From Candidatus Solibacter sp. (lineage in GTDB: Bacteria > Acidobacteriota > Terriglobia > Bryobacterales > Bryobacteraceae), in NCBI GenBank assembly GCA_013822245.1, contig PNKE01000076.1, forward strand, positions 1 through 53,763: 53,763 bases of DNA. Direction: 5' to 3'. A program made the translations under genes and the position numbers. Shown here in pieces: positions 25,509 through 33,360 of the stretch. Within the stretch, counting starts at the first letter, position 1. Each line of letters starts with the position of its first letter. Below the pieces are notes generated by a model that saw only the letters and a list, made by a program, of their open reading frames with translations, was not told the DNA's origin and did no database searches.

Positions 25509-26498
25509 TCAGCCTCTCGCGCGGACCACCACCGGCGCTTCGCCCCGTTCCCGCACCCGGCCGATGACGCGGCCCGACGCCTTTTCCGGCGCCTGCGAGA
25601 GCAGCAACCCGCCCGAGGTCTGCGGATCGTAGAGCAGGGCTTCCAGCGCCTCGTCCAGATCGCCTTCAATCTTGACGGCGCTGGACGCAAACTCACGGTT
25701 GTTCTTCAGCCCGCCCGGCCTCGCCCCGGCGGCGGAGTATTCCAGCGCGCCCGGCAGAAATTCGAGCGCCGCGGCGTCGATCTCCAGCGTCACCCCTGAC
25801 GCCAGCGCCATCTCCCTGGCGTGACCCATCAGTCCGAATCCGGTAATGTCGGTGCAGCCATGGACCTCGGCTTCGATCCGGTTCAGCCGCGACATCGATT
25901 CAATCGACGCCTCGACGTGCCCGTCACTGGCGATTCCCCGCTTCAGCGCCGTGGCAATCACCCCGGTCCCGATCGGCTTGGTCAACACCAGCACGTCGCC
26001 GGGTCTGGCCCCGGCATTGGTCCAGATCCGATCCGGGTGCACCACTCCGGTGACGGCATAGCCGAACTTGATCTCGTCGTCGCCGACGCTATGGCCGCCG
26101 ATCAGCGCGCATCCGGCTTCAATCATCTTTTCGGCGCCGCCGGCCAGGATCTCCCGCAGGTCGTCGAGATCACCCTTGGCAGGGTAACAGAGGATCGACA
26201 GCGCCGAGATAGGCCGGCCGCCCATGGCATAGACGTCGCTCAGTGCGTTGGCGGCGGCGATCCGCCCGTAAGTCGCTGGATCGTCGACAATTGGCGTGAA
26301 GAAGTCGACCGTCTGCACGAGTGCACACTCCTGGCTCAGGCGGTAGACGCCGGCGTCGTCCGCGGTGTCGAATCCCACCAGCACGTTCGGGTCATTGAGC
26401 CTCGGCACGCCGGGCAAAACCAGGTCCAAAACCTTTGGACTGAGTTTCGACGCTCAACCGGCGGCTTTGACGTGCGCTGTCAGTTTCTTGAGTGACAT
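25509..26498 (-). CDS. selD: Selenide, water dikinase; predicted selenoprotein (in-frame UGA at residue 15)
   Basis: Makes selenophosphate from selenide and ATP for selenocysteine and selenouridine synthesis. Read from ATG 26498, the frame gives SLKKLTAHVKAAG, then UGA (26454-26456), then ASKLSPKVLDLVL. It continues in register into a clear SelD: VGFDTADDAGVYRL, TPIVDDP, ANALSDVYAMGGRP, GGHSVGDDEIKFG, DITGFGLMGHA and LLYDPQTSGGLL. The UGA sits where E. coli SelD has catalytic Cys17 (GAGCGCK), with Lys18 conserved and the second Cys replaced by Ser. A hairpin suited to a bacterial SECIS follows. A caller treating UGA as stop would begin at TTG 26429 and lose the active site. Total length is 329 residues. 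selA, selB and tRNA-Sec are not in the window. Confidence 0.88.
26424..26440 (-). promoter_or_regulatory. SECIS-like hairpin within selD
   Basis: On the coding strand GTCCAAA-GGT-TTTGGAC forms a perfect seven-pair stem with a GGT loop. It can be lengthened by CA/TG pairs across one bulged C. The stem starts 13 nt and the loop 20 nt after the UGA codon. Bacterial SECIS elements have the apical loop roughly 16-37 nt after UGA with G near its start, so spacing and loop fit. SelB binding is inferred. Confidence 0.65.
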
Positions 26499-26550
26499 CC
26501 TCAGTTTCAGTCTATCAGCCTGCTAGAATGGTTCCTCGTCTGGAGGTTTC

Positions 26551-26940
26551 TTGGAGCCGGCGACCCCACAGCGCGATTCATTCCGCTTCACCCATCATCA
26601 CTCGCTTCTTCTGGTGTTCTTTTGCACACTTTTCGGCGTGGGAGCGCAGTTTCTGATCAAGACCAGCGCCAACCAGATGGCCTCGATCACGCTGGAGTCG
26701 CTGCTGACCAACTGGGCGCTCTGGGGCGGCCTTGCGCTGTATGGAATCAGCACCGGGTTACTGATTCTCGCCCTGCGTGACGGCGAATTGTCGCTGCTGT
26801 ATCCGGTGATCTCGCTCACTTACGTCTGGGTGACCATTCTCTCGGTCACCGTCTTCGACGAGCGGCTCACGCTGGCCAAGGCCGTGGGCGTCTCGATCAT
26901 CGTGCTGGGCGTCGCCCTGCTCGGAAAGGGACCCCGGTGA
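26551..26940 (+). CDS. Small EmrE/EamA-like membrane transporter subunit A
   Basis: A 129-residue protein with about four hydrophobic helices. It has the marks of the DMT superfamily: LYPVISLTYVWVTILSVTVF and a final GVSIIVLGVALLG helix. It starts at TTG, with a strong GGAGG four nt upstream. The next gene overlaps it by 4 bp and encodes a homologous protein (both share GELSLLYP/GELSVLYP and a closing GxxLIxxG-type helix), so a heterodimer like paired SMR or ArnE/ArnF proteins is likely. The substrate is unknown. It is divergent from selD with a 52-bp gap. Confidence 0.7.
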   Translation: MEPATPQRDSFRFTHHHSLLLVFFCTLFGVGAQFLIKTSANQMASITLESLLTNWALWGGLALYGISTGLLILALRDGELSLLYPVISLTYVWVTILSVTVFDERLTLAKAVGVSIIVLGVALLGKGPR

Positions 26941-27290
26941 CAACGCCACTGCACTCGATCCTGCTGGTCTTCCTGGCGTCGTTCATTGGCAGTTTCGGCG
27001 CCGTGTTTCTCAAGTTCGGCGCCGGCCGTCTGCACCGCGACCTGAAGACGCTGATCTTCAACTGGCGCCTGGCGCTGGGCGTGGGGCTTTACCTGTTGTC
27101 GTTTGTTTTCTACTACCTGGGAGTGCGCGAGGGCGAGCTTTCGGTGCTCTACCCGATGGTTTCCCTGGGTTATATCTGGACCCTGGTCTGGTCGCATTTC
27201 TTTTTCAAGGAGCCGGTTTCGAGGCGCAAGGTGGCGGGCCTGGCGCTGATCATCACCGGGATTATCGTTCTGAACCTGGGCAACAGATAG
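26937..27290 (+). CDS. Small EmrE/EamA-like membrane transporter subunit B
   Basis: A 117-residue, four-helix DMT-type protein, probably the partner of the preceding gene. The GTG start overlaps the preceding stop (GTGA), showing translational coupling. Shared motifs with the partner are REGELSVLYPMVSLGYIW and the last helix VAGLALIITGIIVLNLG. It also has SFGAVFLKFGAGRL in helix 1, the position of the functional region in SMR-like proteins, but no clear SMR-type Glu is present there. Confidence 0.7.
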   Translation: MTTPLHSILLVFLASFIGSFGAVFLKFGAGRLHRDLKTLIFNWRLALGVGLYLLSFVFYYLGVREGELSVLYPMVSLGYIWTLVWSHFFFKEPVSRRKVAGLALIITGIIVLNLGNR

Positions 27291-27296
27291 AACGGC

Positions 27297-28628
27297 TCAC
27301 TTGGCCGCGCGGGAAGCGCGGGGCGCATTGGGCCGGCCGGGGGGCCGAGCCGGTTCGGGTTCGGGTTCGGGCGGCGGCGGGGGTTTGCGGACCTTTCCGT
27401 CCAGATGCGCGGCAATGCGCTCCTGGCGCGCCTTGGCGAACTTTGGATTCGACGGGTCGAGGCCTGAGACCTGGGCGACCTCCTCGTCGGTCACGTCCTG
27501 GGCCGTGGGCAGGTACTTGGACAGGAAGTTCTTGATGCGGTCCTGGACGATGCGTTGCGCCGACTGCAAGTGCAGCAGCAGGGTCTCCTCGCCGGAGGCA
27601 TGGATGAGGCAGTCATAAACCAGCGAGGCGCGGTTGAGCGAAGCCGATTTGATCTTTGTTTCCAGTTTCTTGGAGCGCGCCTCGAGTTTCTGCCAGGGGT
27701 CGGTTTCGGCCTTTTCCATCTTCACCGCCGCCACCAGGGCCGCCTTCTCCTTGGGCGTCAGCTTCTGAGTGAGGCAGTAGAGATTCAGCCCATACCAGTC
27801 GACTTTGAGGTTGGCGTCGAACGGGATCATCGCCTTGGCCCTGGCCAGTTTCTGGAAGGCGGCGGCGTTGAGCTTGCCGCCCGTGAGCGCGGGCGAGAAG
27901 AGCCTGAGCAGGCCTTCGGCGTCAAGCGTCTGCAGGACTTCGAGCGGGTTGTTCTCGATGGCGATCTGGCGCAGTTCCTCGCACAAGGCCCTTGCGGGGG
28001 TGCTGTTCTCCAGTTCTGACTCGCGCACGTTGCGGTACTGCAACTCGGTACGGGACTCGAGGTTGAAGCCGAAGCGGGCCTTGAAGCGGATGAGGCGGAG
28101 GATGCGGGCCGGGTCGTCGTAGAGGGTGTAATTGGAGGTGGCGCGGATCTCGCGGTGCTCGATGTCGCCGACGCCGTTGGTGGGGTCGATCATCAGGCCG
28201 CGGGAGGCGCGGTTGAGCGAAAGCCCGATGGCGTTCATGGTGAAATCACGGCCGCGCAGATCCTCGTGGATGGTGGCGGGGGTGATTTGCGGGCGGGCGC
28301 CGGGCTTGCCGTACTTTTCCGTCCGTGCCATGGAGATGGAGCAACTGACGCCGGAGGGAAAGGTGATCTCGGCCGATTTGCGGTGGTCGTCAGTCCAGGC
28401 GAGGACGGCCTTATGGGCCTTTACCATGTCCTTGGCCAGTTTGATCGCATTGCCTTCGACGGTGAAGTCAAGATCGGTGATCGGGAAGCCTCCGAGCATA
28501 TCGCGCATCGCGCCGCCAGTGAGGTAGAGGCTGATGTTGGCCGCCGCGGCCGCCTCCTGGACGGCCGACAGCGCCGAGGTCTGATCCTGGCTCAGGTGGC
28601 TTTCGAGGATGAACATGTAGTCGCTCAT
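27297..28628 (-). CDS. CCA tRNA nucleotidyltransferase/poly(A) polymerase family protein
   Basis: A 443-residue class II nucleotidyltransferase. Head-domain motifs are LTGGAMRDMLGG, the catalytic DLDF and RGRDFTMNAIGL, followed by DPARILRLIRFKARFGF of the neck. This family adds CCA to tRNA 3' ends or A-tails to RNA; the sequence alone does not separate these roles. There is no C-terminal HD domain. Instead the protein ends with a Pro/Arg-rich tail (KPPPPPEPEPEP and more), probably disordered. xerD lies 21 bp upstream on the same strand, so the two may share a transcript. Confidence 0.82.
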   Translation of the reverse strand: MSDYMFILESHLSQDQTSALSAVQEAAAAANISLYLTGGAMRDMLGGFPITDLDFTVEGNAIKLAKDMVKAHKAVLAWTDDHRKSAEITFPSGVSCSISMARTEKYGKPGARPQITPATIHEDLRGRDFTMNAIGLSLNRASRGLMIDPTNGVGDIEHREIRATSNYTLYDDPARILRLIRFKARFGFNLESRTELQYRNVRESELENSTPARALCEELRQIAIENNPLEVLQTLDAEGLLRLFSPALTGGKLNAAAFQKLARAKAMIPFDANLKVDWYGLNLYCLTQKLTPKEKAALVAAVKMEKAETDPWQKLEARSKKLETKIKSASLNRASLVYDCLIHASGEETLLLHLQSAQRIVQDRIKNFLSKYLPTAQDVTDEEVAQVSGLDPSNPKFAKARQERIAAHLDGKVRKPPPPPEPEPEPARPPGRPNAPRASRAAK

Positions 28629-28649
28629 GGCACTTCCGTTTCTTCCCGT

Positions 28650-29558
28650 TTACCGGCGGGGTGAGCTCCTCGGGTGGTGCAGGTCGACGGTTTCGCGTAA
28701 CCGGGTCCTGACCACGTGCGTGTAGATCTGGGTTGTTGCGATGTCGGCGTGGCCGAGCATCGATTGCAGGCTGCGCAGGTCGGCTCCGCCCTCCAGCAAG
28801 TGGGTGGCGAAGCTATGGCGAACGACATGCGGGGTGAGCCGGCCGTGGAGGCCGGCGGTCTTGGCGTATTGGGTCAGATTCTTCCAGAAGGTTTTGCGCG
28901 TCATGGCCGTTCCGCGGCCGGTGACGAAGAGGTAGGCGCTGGAGCGCGACTTGAGGACCAGGGAGCGGCCGCCGTCGCGCCAATCCTCGATGGCATCCAT
29001 GGCGGTTTTGCCGACCGGGACCATGCGGTGTTTGCCGCCCTTGCCGAAGATGCGGACGAAGCCGAGTTCGGCGTTGAAGTCCTGCATTTTCAATGCGCAA
29101 AGCTCCGAGACCCGGAGTCCGCTGGAATAAAGCAGTTCGAGCATGGCCTTATCGCGGAGACCGAGGGGAGAATGGATGTCCGGCTGTTCGAGCAGGCAAA
29201 CGATCTCCTGTAAAGTCAGGTACTTGGGCAGGACCTGCCAGTGTTGCGGGGCATGGACGAGCGCCGCCGGATCGGCTTCGAGCCGGCCTTCGTTCAGCAG
29301 AAAACGGAAAAAAGTCCGCAAAGCGCTCAACCTGCGGGCGATCGTGCGGCTGGACAGTCCATGCCGGGCCATGTGGTCCATGTAGCCTGAGACGACCGCC
29401 GACTGCGCCCCGTCGAGGGGGCCGGGACCGGCGAATTCCTGAAAGTCCTTGATATCAAACGAGTAAGCGAGAATCGAGTTTTCGGAGAGACCTCTCTCCA
29501 CGCGCAGATAAGATAAGAAGGCTCCGGCCGCTGCGGCCAGCCATCCCTCTGTCTTCAT
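28650..29558 (-). CDS. xerD: Site-specific tyrosine recombinase XerD-like
   Basis: A 302-residue tyrosine recombinase of XerC/XerD size, which resolves chromosome dimers at dif. The N-terminal core-binding SAM-like domain covers 5-90. The catalytic set is complete: R149 (SGLRVSEL), K173 (GKGGKHR), H244 and R247 (HVVRHSFATHLL), H270 (MLGHADIATTQ) and Tyr279 (IYTHV). The start is placed at ATG 29558 before KTEGWLAAAAG; the open frame further upstream is antisense to the next gene. No Shine-Dalgarno precedes the ATG. XerD is chosen over XerC by overall pattern; an integrase role is unlikely, since no element borders it. Confidence 0.82.
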   Translation of the reverse strand: MKTEGWLAAAAGAFLSYLRVERGLSENSILAYSFDIKDFQEFAGPGPLDGAQSAVVSGYMDHMARHGLSSRTIARRLSALRTFFRFLLNEGRLEADPAALVHAPQHWQVLPKYLTLQEIVCLLEQPDIHSPLGLRDKAMLELLYSSGLRVSELCALKMQDFNAELGFVRIFGKGGKHRMVPVGKTAMDAIEDWRDGGRSLVLKSRSSAYLFVTGRGTAMTRKTFWKNLTQYAKTAGLHGRLTPHVVRHSFATHLLEGGADLRSLQSMLGHADIATTQIYTHVVRTRLRETVDLHHPRSSPRR

Positions 29559-29565
29559 CGGAGTA

Positions 29566-29595
29566 ATGATACAATACTCGCGAAACTGTTTGTAA
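29566..29595 (-). promoter_or_regulatory. Candidate xerD promoter giving a near-leaderless mRNA
   Basis: Reading leftward, TTACAA and TATCAT are separated by 18 bp. The expected transcript start is 1-2 nt before the xerD ATG (29558). An interrupted inverted repeat CGAAAC...GTTTCG (29581-29609) overlaps the -35 region and could be an operator. Judged by eye. Confidence 0.3.
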
Positions 29596-29613
29596 AAAAA
29601 AGGGTTTCGAGGC

Positions 29614-30105
29614 GTGGGTTCATCGACGGCGAAGAAGATCCTCATCGAGCGTTTCGACCGCGTCATGATGCGCGGGTTCGCGCAGGCGCTGCCTGCGTCC
29701 GCCGCCGAAGCGCTGGAACTCATCACGCCCGATGGCGCGGCGCTGACGGTGCCGCTGGACCAGATCAAGGCGGTCTGTTTTGTCCGCGACCTTGAGGGGC
29801 CGTCTATCTTTAAGGAAAGAAAAGAGTTTCTGTCCAGGCCGAAGAGCCACGGGCTGTGGGTGGAGGCGCGATTCACCGACGGTTCGCGGCTGGAAGGCAT
29901 GATCGCGAACAACCTGAACGAGTTGAACCCGCCCGGTTACGCGCTGACGCCGCCTGAGATCGCCGGTAATACGCAGCGGGTGTGGATTCCGCAAACGGCG
30001 CTGGCCGAGCTGGTGGTGTTGGGGGTGGTTGGCACGCCGAAACGCACCGCGGTCCGGCGCGGACAGGAAACCCGGCAGATCAAACTGTTTGGCGAGACGG
30101 CGTGA
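29614..30105 (+). CDS. Conserved hypothetical protein
   Basis: A 163-residue soluble protein that I do not recognise as a named family. It has an N-terminal segment KILIERFDRVMMRGF, a beta-rich middle (LITPDGAALTVPLDQIKAVCFVRDLEG) and GLWVEARFTDGSRLEGMIANN. These read like a small beta-barrel with a ligand or RNA-binding surface, although that is only an impression. There are no membrane helices and no signal peptide. It starts at GTG with GAGGC close upstream and is divergent from xerD. The tail is basic. Confidence 0.55.
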   Translation: MGSSTAKKILIERFDRVMMRGFAQALPASAAEALELITPDGAALTVPLDQIKAVCFVRDLEGPSIFKERKEFLSRPKSHGLWVEARFTDGSRLEGMIANNLNELNPPGYALTPPEIAGNTQRVWIPQTALAELVVLGVVGTPKRTAVRRGQETRQIKLFGETA

Positions 30106-30117
30106 AGTTGCTTTGAA

Positions 30118-30438
30118 TCAGTTGGCTACGGACGAGCCGGCGGCGGCCGGGGTGTCCTTGCCCGCCTTCATCTCGGGCAGCACCCAGCGCGCTTCTTCAA
30201 ATCCGACATACTTGCAGACGCAGAGCGAACCGTCCCCGGTTTCCAGCACGTCGCCGATGTCGAGGGCCTGTTCGGCGCCGCGGAGGTTCATCCAGGCATC
30301 GTAGACGTTGGCGGCGGTGACCTCGCCGGCGGGTTCGAAGTCGCGCGGTTTGATCATCATGACGCCGGAGGTGTGGGGCGCGAAGCGGAAGCTATGCCGG
30401 ACATGATCCTTCATCCGGTGGATTCGGTAGACCGCCAT
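30118..30438 (-). CDS. Conserved hypothetical protein
   Basis: A 106-residue protein. It begins AVYRIHRMKDHVRHSFRFAP and contains AANVYDAWMNLRGAEQALDIGDVLETGDGSLCVCKYVGFEEARWVLPE, a compact mixed alpha/beta domain of unknown function. The last 20 residues are low-complexity. It lies 42 bp after the patatin gene on the same strand and converges with the gene ending at 30105. I do not recognise the family. Confidence 0.5.
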   Translation of the reverse strand: MAVYRIHRMKDHVRHSFRFAPHTSGVMMIKPRDFEPAGEVTAANVYDAWMNLRGAEQALDIGDVLETGDGSLCVCKYVGFEEARWVLPEMKAGKDTPAAAGSSVAN

Positions 30439-30480
30439 GGACCCTATTCTACCTGAACATTCCGTTTCGTGATTGTTTTA

Positions 30481-31257
30481 TTAGCTCCACTGTTCGATGC
30501 GGCGGAGCACGGCGGCGGAGTCGTGGATGCCGAGGGAGACCCAGTCGCGGGCCAGCGCCGGGTCCCATTTCGCGGAGCGCCAGAGCGGACCGAGCGGGCG
30601 GGAGGGTTCGACCCAGATCACGCGCGGGTCCGGGTGTCCGCCGTCCACCCTGGAATTGAAGCCGCCGGCCGCGCAAAGGACCGACTTGATGGTTCCGAGC
30701 GCCCGCGCGCCGCCGCCCTGGATTATGTTGACGGCGACAATCCGTTCACATCCGGCGTCGAGCGCCGCCCAAACCGGGACCGCGGCGAAGATGCCGCCAT
30801 CGAGGCAGTGCCCTTCGGCGAGCCGGCAAGGCGGCATCATCAGCGGCAGAGTGCAGGACGCGGCCAGGTGCCGCCAGGTCAAATCCTGGCCGGTCACCGC
30901 GAAGGGTTTGAATGGCCAGATGCGGGTGATGGCGACGGTCATGGGCAGAACGGGGGGGAAACGGTGGAAGTGGCGGCGGAGGTAGCCGTGGAACAGCGTG
31001 GCGTCGAGACAGCCGGACCAGGGGGGCCAGGGGAACCGCCAGCGGGCTTCGGCGGCCTCGCGGAAGTCGAGCCAGAGATCGACCAGTTGGCCGGCGTCGC
31101 AACCGGAGGAGACGGCGAATCCGTTGAAGGCGCCGATGGATGCGCCGAAGACGTGCGCCGGGGCGAAAGAGGGCTGCAAGCCGGCCCAGAGGCCGGCCTG
31201 GTAAGCGCCAAACATGCCGCCGCCGCCGAGGGCAAGTGCGATGCCGTTGTGGGCCAT
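30481..31257 (-). CDS. Patatin-like phospholipase
   Basis: A 258-residue lipid acyl hydrolase of the patatin family with a Ser-Asp dyad. The oxyanion loop GGGGMFGAYQAG lies at 11-22. The nucleophile is Ser40 in FGASIGAF, and the catalytic Asp lies in HCLDGGIF. It has no signal peptide or membrane anchor, so it is probably cytoplasmic or membrane-peripheral. ATG 31257 is chosen; a start three codons upstream is possible. The hypothetical gene at 30118-30438 follows. Confidence 0.82.
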   Translation of the reverse strand: MAHNGIALALGGGGMFGAYQAGLWAGLQPSFAPAHVFGASIGAFNGFAVSSGCDAGQLVDLWLDFREAAEARWRFPWPPWSGCLDATLFHGYLRRHFHRFPPVLPMTVAITRIWPFKPFAVTGQDLTWRHLAASCTLPLMMPPCRLAEGHCLDGGIFAAVPVWAALDAGCERIVAVNIIQGGGARALGTIKSVLCAAGGFNSRVDGGHPDPRVIWVEPSRPLGPLWRSAKWDPALARDWVSLGIHDSAAVLRRIEQWS

Positions 31258-31379
31258 CGAAACCATCGTAGCGGGAACGCGGACTGCCGCCCAACGGGGC
31301 TTGAAACGAGGCCGCGAACGACGGGCGCGCCGTGCGATACGATGGATCGCGAATTGATGGAACCGCAGGGAGTGAACAG

Positions 31380-33335
31380 ATGAAAGCGCTGCTGATTGGA
31401 TGCCTGCTGGCGGCGACGGCGCCCGGCGCCGACCGGGTGGTGATGAACCTGGACAAGTCGCCGCATGCGCGGGTGAAGAGCGTGCCGGTTTCGGCGGTCG
31501 CGATGCGCGAGGGGTTCTGGCAGCCGAGGATGAAGGTGAACGTCGAGCGGAGTATCCCGACGCTGCTGGCCCTGCTGGAAGAGAACGGGATTGTGGACAA
31601 CTTCCGGCGGCTGGCGGGGAAGAACGTGGCGCGGCGCGGGCCGCTGTTCACCGATTCGGATGTCTACAAGTGGATGGAGGCGGCGGCGTTTGTCCTGCAG
31701 ACCCAGGACGATCCGAAACTCAGGGCGACGTTTGACAGGCTGACCGGCGAGATCCTGGCGGCGCAGGAGCCAAGCGGGTACCTGAACACGTACTTCGTGC
31801 AAGACCGCAAGGACCGGCGCTGGAAGGAACAGCACACGGGCCACGAGTTGTACTGTCTGGGCCATATGCTGCAGGCGGGTATCGCCTACTACCGGGCGAC
31901 GGGCAACCGGAAGCTGATGGACGGCGGGATTCAGTTCGTCGAATACCTGCTGCGGGATTTTGGTCCGTCGAAACAGCCGCTCTACGCCGGGCATCCTGAG
32001 ATCGAACTGGCACTGGTGGAGTTGTACAGGACCACGGGGCGGAAGGAGTATCTGGACCTGGCGGGCTATATCCTCAAAGGCGACGGCGAAAGGCTGAAAC
32101 TGACCAGACAGCAGACGGTCTACACGTTCAGCGGGCGTCCGTTCACGGAGCGGACGATTGTCGAGGGTCACGCGGTGCGATTTGGGTACGCGGCGTCGGG
32201 GGCGGCCGATTATTACCTGGAGACGGGCGATCCGGCGTACAAGACGGCGCTGGAACGGCTCTGGAAGGACCTGACGGAGACGAAGATGTATGTGACGGGC
32301 GGGACGGGGTCGCGGGCGTCAGGGGAGGCGTTTGGCGACGCCTATGAGTTGCCGAACGCCAAGGCGTATACGGAGAGCTGCGCGGCCATTGCGAACCTGA
32401 TGTGGAACTGGCGGATGCTGGCGGCGACCGGCGAGGCGCGCTTTGCCGATATCGTCGAGACGACGATGTATAACTCGATCAACTCGGGGATGTCGCTGGA
32501 CGGGACGATGTACTGCTACAGGAACCCGCTGGAGTTGACCGAAGAGGCGTCGAAGAGAATCCGCAACCCGTGGTACACGACCACGTGCTGCCCGCCGAAC
32601 CTGGAGCGGATGCTGGCGTCGTTGCCGGGCTATATGTATGGGGTGAGCAAAGAGGGGTTGTGGGTGCACCTCTATGACAACAACCGGCTGGACTGGAGGC
32701 TGGAGGGGGGCGCGCCGGTGAAGTTGACGCAGACGACGAAGTATCCGTGGCAGGGCAAAGTGGCGCTGGAGATTGAAGAGGCGCCGGCGGCGGAGTTTTC
32801 GATCCTTCTGCGGATTCCGGGATGGGCGAAGTCGGCGGCGGTGAGCGTGGGCGGGCGCAAGGCGGCTGGTGAGCCGAAAGCGGGCGCGTATTTCGAGGTC
32901 CGGCGGGCGTGGAAGAAGGGCGACAAGGTGGAAGTCGATTTCGATATGACGCCGCAGGTGCTCAAGTCGCATCCGATGGTGGCGGACAACCAGGGACGGG
33001 CGGCGGTGAGGCGGGGTCCGGTGGTGTATCTGCTGGAACAGGCGGGGCAACCGGCGGGGGTGAATGTGCTGGAAAGCTACCTGGACCTGACGGGGAATGC
33101 AGCGGCGGATTTCAGGGAGAGATGGGAGCCGGGGCTGCTGGGCGGGATTGTGACGCTGCGGCACCGGGGTCGGAAGTCGGCGGCGGGGTATGGATCGATG
33201 CCGTTGTACGGGTTGCTGGAGGAGTCGAGGGACAAGCCGGGCGAGGCGGCGGAACTGGTGCTGACGCCGTATTATACGTTTCTGAACCGGGGGCCGTCGG
33301 CGATGCAGGTGTGGGTGCGGTATGTGAAGAAGTGA
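31380..33335 (+). CDS. Secreted GH127-family glycoside hydrolase (beta-L-arabinofuranosidase-like)
   Basis: A 651-residue exported enzyme of the GH127 (former DUF1680) family, which removes beta-L-arabinofuranose or related sugars from plant glycans. A signal peptide (MKALLIGCLLAATAPGA) is followed by an alpha/alpha barrel. Family landmarks are LTGEILAAQEPSGYLNTYF, HELYCLGHMLQAGIAYYR, ESCAAIANLMWNWRM and the Cys-Cys-Pro-Pro-Asn motif (C403-C404). That motif contains the cysteine nucleophile and zinc ligands in characterised members. The C-terminus forms beta-sandwich domains. GGGAG lies 8 nt before the ATG. The next gene, a secreted DUF6454-like protein, is 25 bp downstream and is likely co-transcribed. 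Confidence 0.88.
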   Translation: MKALLIGCLLAATAPGADRVVMNLDKSPHARVKSVPVSAVAMREGFWQPRMKVNVERSIPTLLALLEENGIVDNFRRLAGKNVARRGPLFTDSDVYKWMEAAAFVLQTQDDPKLRATFDRLTGEILAAQEPSGYLNTYFVQDRKDRRWKEQHTGHELYCLGHMLQAGIAYYRATGNRKLMDGGIQFVEYLLRDFGPSKQPLYAGHPEIELALVELYRTTGRKEYLDLAGYILKGDGERLKLTRQQTVYTFSGRPFTERTIVEGHAVRFGYAASGAADYYLETGDPAYKTALERLWKDLTETKMYVTGGTGSRASGEAFGDAYELPNAKAYTESCAAIANLMWNWRMLAATGEARFADIVETTMYNSINSGMSLDGTMYCYRNPLELTEEASKRIRNPWYTTTCCPPNLERMLASLPGYMYGVSKEGLWVHLYDNNRLDWRLEGGAPVKLTQTTKYPWQGKVALEIEEAPAAEFSILLRIPGWAKSAAVSVGGRKAAGEPKAGAYFEVRRAWKKGDKVEVDFDMTPQVLKSHPMVADNQGRAAVRRGPVVYLLEQAGQPAGVNVLESYLDLTGNAAADFRERWEPGLLGGIVTLRHRGRKSAAGYGSMPLYGLLEESRDKPGEAAELVLTPYYTFLNRGPSAMQVWVRYVKK

Positions 33336-33360
33336 GGGCTGGCCGGCGCATTCTTCTACC

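Noticed and set aside
25509-26429. SelD beginning at TTG 26429 (306 residues)
   Set aside because: It lacks the catalytic N-terminus, which is present in frame just upstream if the UGA is read as selenocysteine.
28650-29912. XerD extended to 420 residues from an upstream start
   Set aside because: The extra 118 residues are antisense to the hypothetical gene at 29614-30105 and have no recombinase features.
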